Source: a virus
IMG/VR virus record: IMGVR_UViG_3300031578_000306
Coordinates: 1 to 25,689 of that record
DNA length: 25,689 nucleotides
Strand: one strand, 5' to 3'
Every line of letters begins with the position of its first letter. Within the stretch, counting starts at the first letter, position 1. Below the pieces are notes generated by a model, which had not been told where the DNA came from, ran no database searches, and worked only from the letters and a program-made list of their open reading frames with translations. Shown in pieces: positions 22,070 to 25,689 of the stretch. The position numbers and the translations under genes were made by a program.

Positions 22070-23067
22070 CAGCTTGTGACCCCCTTGATGACGGCGAAGC
22101 TGAGCACCAGCGTGTCGGTGCCAGCCGCAGGAAGCGTGCCGTTGTCGTTGTTCCCGATGGAGATTGTGCAGGACCCGGCGCTGACGCTCGTCACAGCAAT
22201 GGTGTAGTACTTCCGGGTCGCGGCATCTGCGCCGGACTTGATGTTTACGATCACAACATCTGTCGCGGCAATCTCGCTGTTGGTTAGGGTGAACTCGTCT
22301 GCCTCATGTCCGGCGAGTGACCCGGCGACGAGTGTGATCGCCCCACAGGCTTGGTTCAGCGTCACACCGGTCGTGCGACTGATAAGCTGTGTGACCGTGC
22401 CCCCGGCACCGGTAGCGTACCCCGCACCCTGCGTGGCAAGTACCGTCGATCCACGGATGGTCGAAACTGCCGTCGCGCCAATGGTTGTCCCGTCGATGGC
22501 TCCGCCGTCGATGTCCACCTTTGGGAGGTTCACCTCGCCCGTGCCCTTGGGCGTGATGTCGATGTCGATGTCGGTATCTGTACCGTCAGCCGTCAGTGCC
22601 TGTCCTGCAAGCGTAAGACCCGCGTCCAATGTATCCGTGAAGAACGAGGTCGCGGTGATCGAGGTGATACCGTTAAAGGTACCAGTAAACGTCACGCCGC
22701 TGATAGAGCCGCCGGTGACGTTGATGTTCGAGATATTGACAGAGCCTGTGCCGTTCGGCGCGAGGATCAGATTCCCGTTCGCGTCCGTCGTGGCAATCGT
22801 GTTGCCATCGAACGACAAGTTGTCAGTGGTTACGGCACCTGTGCCGTTAGGTGTAAGCTCGATGTCACCATTGGTGTCCGTCGAAGAAATGGTGTTGCCG
22901 TCGAACTGGATGTTGTCCACAGAAACGGACTGCGTACCAACCTTGAGGGCTGTCGCCACGCCAGTACCGCCGTAGACAACTTTTTCCGTCGCCGCAGGAC
23001 CATCGTCGACATGGAGGAGTTGGTCGAACGTCGCGCTGATATTTGAGCCCGTTAGGTTTATGGGCAT
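22069..23067 (-). CDS. Fibre or decoration protein with 31-residue repeats
   Basis: 332 residues. ATG at 23067 has GAGAGGA upstream, right after a UUCG hairpin. After an N-terminus including EKVVYGGTGVATALKVGTQS, two adjacent 31-residue units each contain FDGNTI, TDxNG and PNGTG; weaker copies follow (DIDITPKGTGEVNLPKVDID). This repeat is typical of trimeric phage fibre stalks with beta-solenoid character. The C-terminal domain (LISRTTGVTLNQACGAITLV, then SAGSCTISIGNNDNGTLPAA) looks like a compact beta domain found at fibre and capsid-decoration tips. Its position next to the capsid genes could mean a head fibre; a tail fibre is the alternative. Confidence 0.78.
   Translation of the reverse strand: MPINLTGSNISATFDQLLHVDDGPAATEKVVYGGTGVATALKVGTQSVSVDNIQFDGNTISSTDTNGDIELTPNGTGAVTTDNLSFDGNTIATTDANGNLILAPNGTGSVNISNINVTGGSISGVTFTGTFNGITSITATSFFTDTLDAGLTLAGQALTADGTDTDIDIDITPKGTGEVNLPKVDIDGGAIDGTTIGATAVSTIRGSTVLATQGAGYATGAGGTVTQLISRTTGVTLNQACGAITLVAGSLAGHEADEFTLTNSEIAATDVVIVNIKSGADAATRKYYTIAVTSVSAGSCTISIGNNDNGTLPAAGTDTLVLSFAVIKGVTS
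22732..22917 (-). repeat. Two tandem 31-residue (93-bp) fibre repeats
   Basis: Residues 51-81 and 82-112 of the fibre-like protein align without gaps. Shared elements are DN-x-x-FDGNTI, TTD/STD, NG, L-x-PNGTG. The DNA copies have diverged at many silent and some replacement positions. Confidence 0.75.
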
Positions 23068-23092
23068 GGGCGGGGTCCTCTCGTAAGGTGAG

Positions 23093-23112
23093 GCAGGCCC
23101 CGAAGGGCCTGC
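23093..23112 (-). terminator. UUCG hairpin after 23116-23430
   Basis: Perfect 8-bp stem GCAGGCCC/GGGCCTGC with a TTCG loop in the mRNA sense, beginning 3 bases after the TAA of the upstream gene. No T-run follows, so it may act as an mRNA-stabilising or partial-termination element rather than a full intrinsic terminator. Confidence 0.6.
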
Positions 23113-23115
23113 TCA

Positions 23116-23430
23116 TTAGCTCGGGGTTACGGCGTTTGTACCATCAGCATCGACCCAAGTTGAGTTGGCGTTTGCGCCAGTCGCAACCTTGAGCTTGCTG
23201 TTGGTCACATCGAACACGACGGTTCCGGCAACCTTGCCAGTCGTGTTCACCGCATTAGCGATAGCCGCGATATTTGCCGCTGTCGCCGTGCGAAGCTGGA
23301 TGTAGCCAGCCGTCGCAACTACGTTACCGGTCAACGTACCTGCAAGGGTACCGCCCGTCACCGTCACGTTGTAGAGCGTACCACCGTTAATAGTGGCATT
23401 GTCCTGCGTTACTCCGCGATAGACACCCAT
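23116..23430 (-). CDS. Small structural (head or fibre-associated) protein
   Basis: 104 residues. ATG at 23430 has AGGAGG 5 bases upstream. A Thr/Gly-rich N-terminal half (NATINGGTLYNVTVTGGTLA, then GTLTGNVVATAGYIQL) resembles fibre-type beta repeats. The C-terminal half, KVAGTVVFDVTNSKLKVATG then ANANSTWVDADG, is a motif common in small phage structural proteins. UUCG hairpins on both sides may set it apart as a separately tuned message, as expected for a protein made in many copies. No enzymatic motif is visible. Confidence 0.75.
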   Translation of the reverse strand: MGVYRGVTQDNATINGGTLYNVTVTGGTLAGTLTGNVVATAGYIQLRTATAANIAAIANAVNTTGKVAGTVVFDVTNSKLKVATGANANSTWVDADGTNAVTPS

Positions 23431-23449
23431 CTTAGCCTCCTGAGTTGGG

Positions 23450-23471
23450 GGTGGGGGCCGAAGCCCCCACC
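23450..23471 (-). terminator. UUCG hairpin after 23473-23955
   Basis: Perfect 9-bp stem GGTGGGGGC/GCCCCCACC closed by TTCG in the mRNA sense, starting 1 base after the TAA of the upstream gene. It is followed by CCCAACTC and the AGGAGG of the next gene, with no T-run. The stem is unusually stable. It could attenuate downstream transcription or protect the capsid mRNA 3' end. Confidence 0.65.
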
Positions 23472-23472
23472 A

Positions 23473-23955
23473 TTAGTTACAGTCAGCCACGATGGCCCAG
23501 ACCTTCATCACCGCCGTATCCGCCGCGTTCACGGTCGTCACGTCGATAGTGTCGGCAGCACCGTAGTACTTACCGAACCCGAAGGCAGGGGATAGCGTGT
23601 TCGGGGCACCTTCAACCAGCGTAACCGTCGTGGACGAGTAGCCAGCTGCGGTGTTGGCGTTCACACCATCGAGGAAGCCATCCGGGTCAACCCCGTCGCC
23701 CACGTCGATAGTCAGCGTGCCGCCCTCGGCGGTGGTCACGTCCAGACCGACAGCCAGAACTTGCGTCTTAGCTGGAATCTGGATGACCTCGAGTACGTCA
23801 CCCCCCGTTAACGCAGTGGCACCAGCGGCAGCACGTGCTGCCGTGATGGCTGCGAAGTCGAGTTCTACTTCGAGCTTCAGGACCGCACCGATACCCTTGG
23901 CGGGGTAGGCGGCAACGCCTTTGTTGAAGCCCAGCGAGTCAGTGTAAGTAGTCAT
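23473..23955 (-). CDS. Putative head decoration or capsid-associated protein
   Basis: 160 residues. ATG at 23955 has AAGGAGG upstream. It is strand-rich with no cysteine-based or catalytic motif: GIGAVLKLEVELDFAAITAA, LEVIQIPAKTQVLAVGLDVT, GTLTIDVGDGVDPDGFLDG, TIDVTTVNAADTAVMKVWAI, ending VADCN. The 'GDVLEVIxIPAxTxVLxVGxxV' segment is familiar from proteins encoded directly after the major capsid gene in many phages. Position and composition suggest a capsid decoration or stabilising protein; direct evidence is lacking. Confidence 0.75.
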   Translation of the reverse strand: MTTYTDSLGFNKGVAAYPAKGIGAVLKLEVELDFAAITAARAAAGATALTGGDVLEVIQIPAKTQVLAVGLDVTTAEGGTLTIDVGDGVDPDGFLDGVNANTAAGYSSTTVTLVEGAPNTLSPAFGFGKYYGAADTIDVTTVNAADTAVMKVWAIVADCN

Positions 23956-23968
23956 GCGTCATCCCTCC

Positions 23969-24895
23969 TTACGAGAACGAAATGACGGCCTGAGCAAGAG
24001 CTTCCGGCTTCACAACTTTGTAGCCGTAGACTTGCAGACCGCGAACGATGTTGCCGAAGGTCGACTCGGAGCGGATGGTTTCCATCTCGGTCATCTGAGA
24101 CGCGAAGGTGAAACCCATCTTGTGGCCAGCGATGAGGCTGTACTTACCGCTCGATACGTTCAGGTTGTGCGACACGTAGACCGTGAAACGGTCGATCATG
24201 CCGAGACGCCCATTACGTAGGACCGAAGTGCCATCGCCAGAGAGCGATGCGTCCTTGAGTTCCGACTTCTTGATGAGGTTAGCCAGCTTCGCCGGAATAA
24301 CAACATAGCGGTCAGATTCAGGAACGTTTGCTTCGTCCAGAACAGTGCCCATGTCGACAAGCAGATCGACAACAGCAGTGGTCGAGGACGCACCGTCCTT
24401 GGTGACGACCAGCGGTGAGCCGGTAGTGCCAAGGTTGAACGAGGCCGACTGCTCGCCTGCGGTTGCACCTTTGTTGGTGGCCGCAATGTCGGGCAACATA
24501 TCGGTCAACACGCGCTGGTCGATCTTGATCTTCATACGCTCAGAAGCGTCTTTGGACCAAGTGTCCATGAGGTTGATATCCGACTGGATGCGATCAACAT
24601 CGTCCTCAACGCAGGCGAAGTACTCGCCCTTGTCGATGACAAGCTGCAGCTTCGGCTTGTCAGGGTTTTCAACGGTCAGAGTTTGACCTTTGACGTAATC
24701 CCGAATGGTGATTTCCGGGGTGGTACGGATGTTAACCGTATCACCGAAAGAGCGGATTTCACCTTCGTAATCGGTGTTCGAGATCGCGGACAGCACGGTG
24801 GCGTCGTAGAAATTCTCGATCAGTTTACCCGACCAAATTTCGGGGATGAAGTTGCCGCTGTAGTTGGGGCGGCCACCCGATACGGGGTAGGACAT
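23969..24895 (-). CDS. Major capsid protein (HK97-fold type)
   Basis: 308 residues. ATG at 24895 has AGGAG 7 bases upstream, and the gene follows the scaffold-like gene by 17 bases. The N-terminus (NFIPEIWSGKLIENFYDATV) and the segment FGDTVNIRTTPEITIRDYVK, then GQTLTVENPDKPKLQLVID, match the N-arm and extended-loop region of P22-coat-like capsid proteins. A long spine helix contains DVDRIQSDINLMDTWSKDAS. The C-terminal part includes VVIPAKLANLIKKSE and GFTFASQMTEMETIRSES. It would form the icosahedral shell. Length and order after a scaffold are as expected. Confidence 0.9.
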   Translation of the reverse strand: MSYPVSGGRPNYSGNFIPEIWSGKLIENFYDATVLSAISNTDYEGEIRSFGDTVNIRTTPEITIRDYVKGQTLTVENPDKPKLQLVIDKGEYFACVEDDVDRIQSDINLMDTWSKDASERMKIKIDQRVLTDMLPDIAATNKGATAGEQSASFNLGTTGSPLVVTKDGASSTTAVVDLLVDMGTVLDEANVPESDRYVVIPAKLANLIKKSELKDASLSGDGTSVLRNGRLGMIDRFTVYVSHNLNVSSGKYSLIAGHKMGFTFASQMTEMETIRSESTFGNIVRGLQVYGYKVVKPEALAQAVISFS

Positions 24896-24912
24896 GATTT
24901 ATCTCCTGTGGA

Positions 24913-25689
24913 TCATGCAGTGACTATGCGACCTTCCCGCTGTGCAGCGAAAATGTCACGTTCGATGCGGTCACGCTCATCTTCCCGCCCTTTATACTTC
25001 CCCTTCTGCACATCAGTGAAGAAGTTTTTGATGTCATCAGAGGAGTATGTCTTGGGTTCGCCTGCGGCGCGAGATGTCCCAGAGCGTCCACGCCCCGGGG
25101 CCACCTGCTTCTCAAGCTGAGAAGGCTGAGCCGTCCGATTAGTCTGAGCATCCGGTACACCAGACAACCCTTTCCAAGCGGAGAAGAAATTCGCCACCCG
25201 ACGGACATCCAGACTACGCTGAGCGTCATCCAGATAGGTCTGGCGCGGAATACCCGTGAGCGGATCGACTTCCAACAGCCACGACTGGAAGTCGCGGTTG
25301 GTGTTTACGTCCTGCCAGTCAGGTACAGCCGTCTGTAGGTCCGCCCAAAACCGCTGTTCCTCTGACACGGCATGGCTCCGCGAAAGCTGGTGGACCTGAG
25401 GGACCACGGTGCCTTGCATCTGCCGCACCAAATGCCTGAGTTCGTTGATCTCGGAGTCCTTAGAGGACATCTCCTCGCGGAAAACTCTCCGCATTACATC
25501 GATTGAGTCGCCGTAATCTTCCACGTCTTGCGCGGTAACGAGCTTTTCCATGGGAGCCTGTGGCTTCACAGGCGCGGCATTCATCGAAGCGATCAACTGT
25601 TCAAGCTGCTGAACACGGTTGGTAAGCTCACGCCTATCAGCGTGAAGCCGGGGAACCTCGGCGTTGTACATACCCTGCAGGGTCTTGTA
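24913..25689 (-). CDS. Scaffold-like protein (N-terminus cut by window edge)
   Basis: At least 258 residues. The frame is open to the right edge and reads YKTLQGMYNAEVPRL, so the Met at 25671 is probably internal. A coiled coil follows (LHADRRELTNRVQQLEQLIA). The middle contains SIDVMRRVFREEMSSKDSEI and SEEQRFWADLQTAVPDWQDV. The C-terminus is charged (DIKNFFTDVQKGKYKGREDE, then RDRIERDIFAAQREGRI), as needed to bind coat protein. High Glu/Gln/Arg content, helical nature and position immediately before the capsid gene fit a procapsid scaffold that is lost from the mature virion. Confidence 0.82.
   Translation of the reverse strand, partial: YKTLQGMYNAEVPRLHADRRELTNRVQQLEQLIASMNAAPVKPQAPMEKLVTAQDVEDYGDSIDVMRRVFREEMSSKDSEINELRHLVRQMQGTVVPQVHQLSRSHAVSEEQRFWADLQTAVPDWQDVNTNRDFQSWLLEVDPLTGIPRQTYLDDAQRSLDVRRVANFFSAWKGLSGVPDAQTNRTAQPSQLEKQVAPGRGRSGTSRAAGEPKTYSSDDIKNFFTDVQKGKYKGREDERDRIERDIFAAQREGRIVTA

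Noticed and set aside
23450-23471. Full Rho-independent terminator ending the head operon
   Set aside because: There is no T-run after the stem, and the next gene begins 20 bases later with a strong Shine-Dalgarno sequence. I kept it only as a hairpin with uncertain effect.

Overview
This window is a contiguous piece of a tailed-phage (or prophage) late operon. Every gene I can support lies on the minus strand, so transcription runs from high to low coordinates. Genes are packed with gaps of a few bases or with ATGA/TGATG overlaps, and no stretch over about 50 bases lacks a gene. Base composition is GC-rich. I see no tRNA, rRNA, CRISPR array, integrase, insertion sequence, replication gene, terminase or portal in the window. 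The gene set (capsid, short-tail adaptors, a nozzle-like protein, a T7-like trio of ejection-protein candidates) points to a podovirus-like virion. The GTA-type three-helix holin and the marine-phage style of the small proteins suggest an alphaproteobacterial, probably aquatic, host. That host call is inference.

In transcription order: (1) Head: a scaffold-like protein cut by the right edge (24913-25689), the major capsid protein (23969-24895) and two small head/fibre-type proteins (23473-23955, 23116-23430). Each of the last two is followed by a perfect UUCG hairpin. (2) A repeat-containing fibre-like protein (22069-23067) and three very small basic conserved proteins (21398-22069). (3) Neck: 21126-21401 and two adaptor-like proteins (19811-21129). 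(4) Tail and fibre: a BppU-N-like Ig domain (19451-19801), two structural unknowns, a tail fibre (17591-18496) and fibre-associated small genes, one with a broken frame (16625-18496). (5) Lysis: an XhlA-like membrane protein, a GTA-type holin and a GH19 endolysin (15131-16628). (6) Tail tip and ejection: a Cys-rich 46-residue protein, a 796-residue nozzle-like protein, a 118-residue coiled-coil protein, a 276-residue protein with a conserved GEYVIP tail, a GNAT-like protein (T7 gp13 position), a 331-residue gp14-like protein, a 675-residue gp15-position protein, and a giant protein of at least 2643 residues that runs off the left edge.

The most interesting object is the giant protein (1-7931). 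It has the layout of a phage 'large polyvalent protein': Ala/Gly-rich hydrophobic segments, a Pro/Gln linker with seven Q-x-[DE]-[LM]-[FP] motifs that resemble bacterial sliding-clamp-binding peptides, a coiled coil, an ADP-ribosyltransferase-like domain, a HExxGH metallopeptidase-like domain and a membrane-active-looking C-terminal region. Its place at the end of the ejection block suggests that it is packaged in the virion and delivered with the DNA. A second noteworthy point is the holin/endolysin junction. It reads ATAA instead of the usual ATGA, so the natural start of the lysin appears to be AUA.
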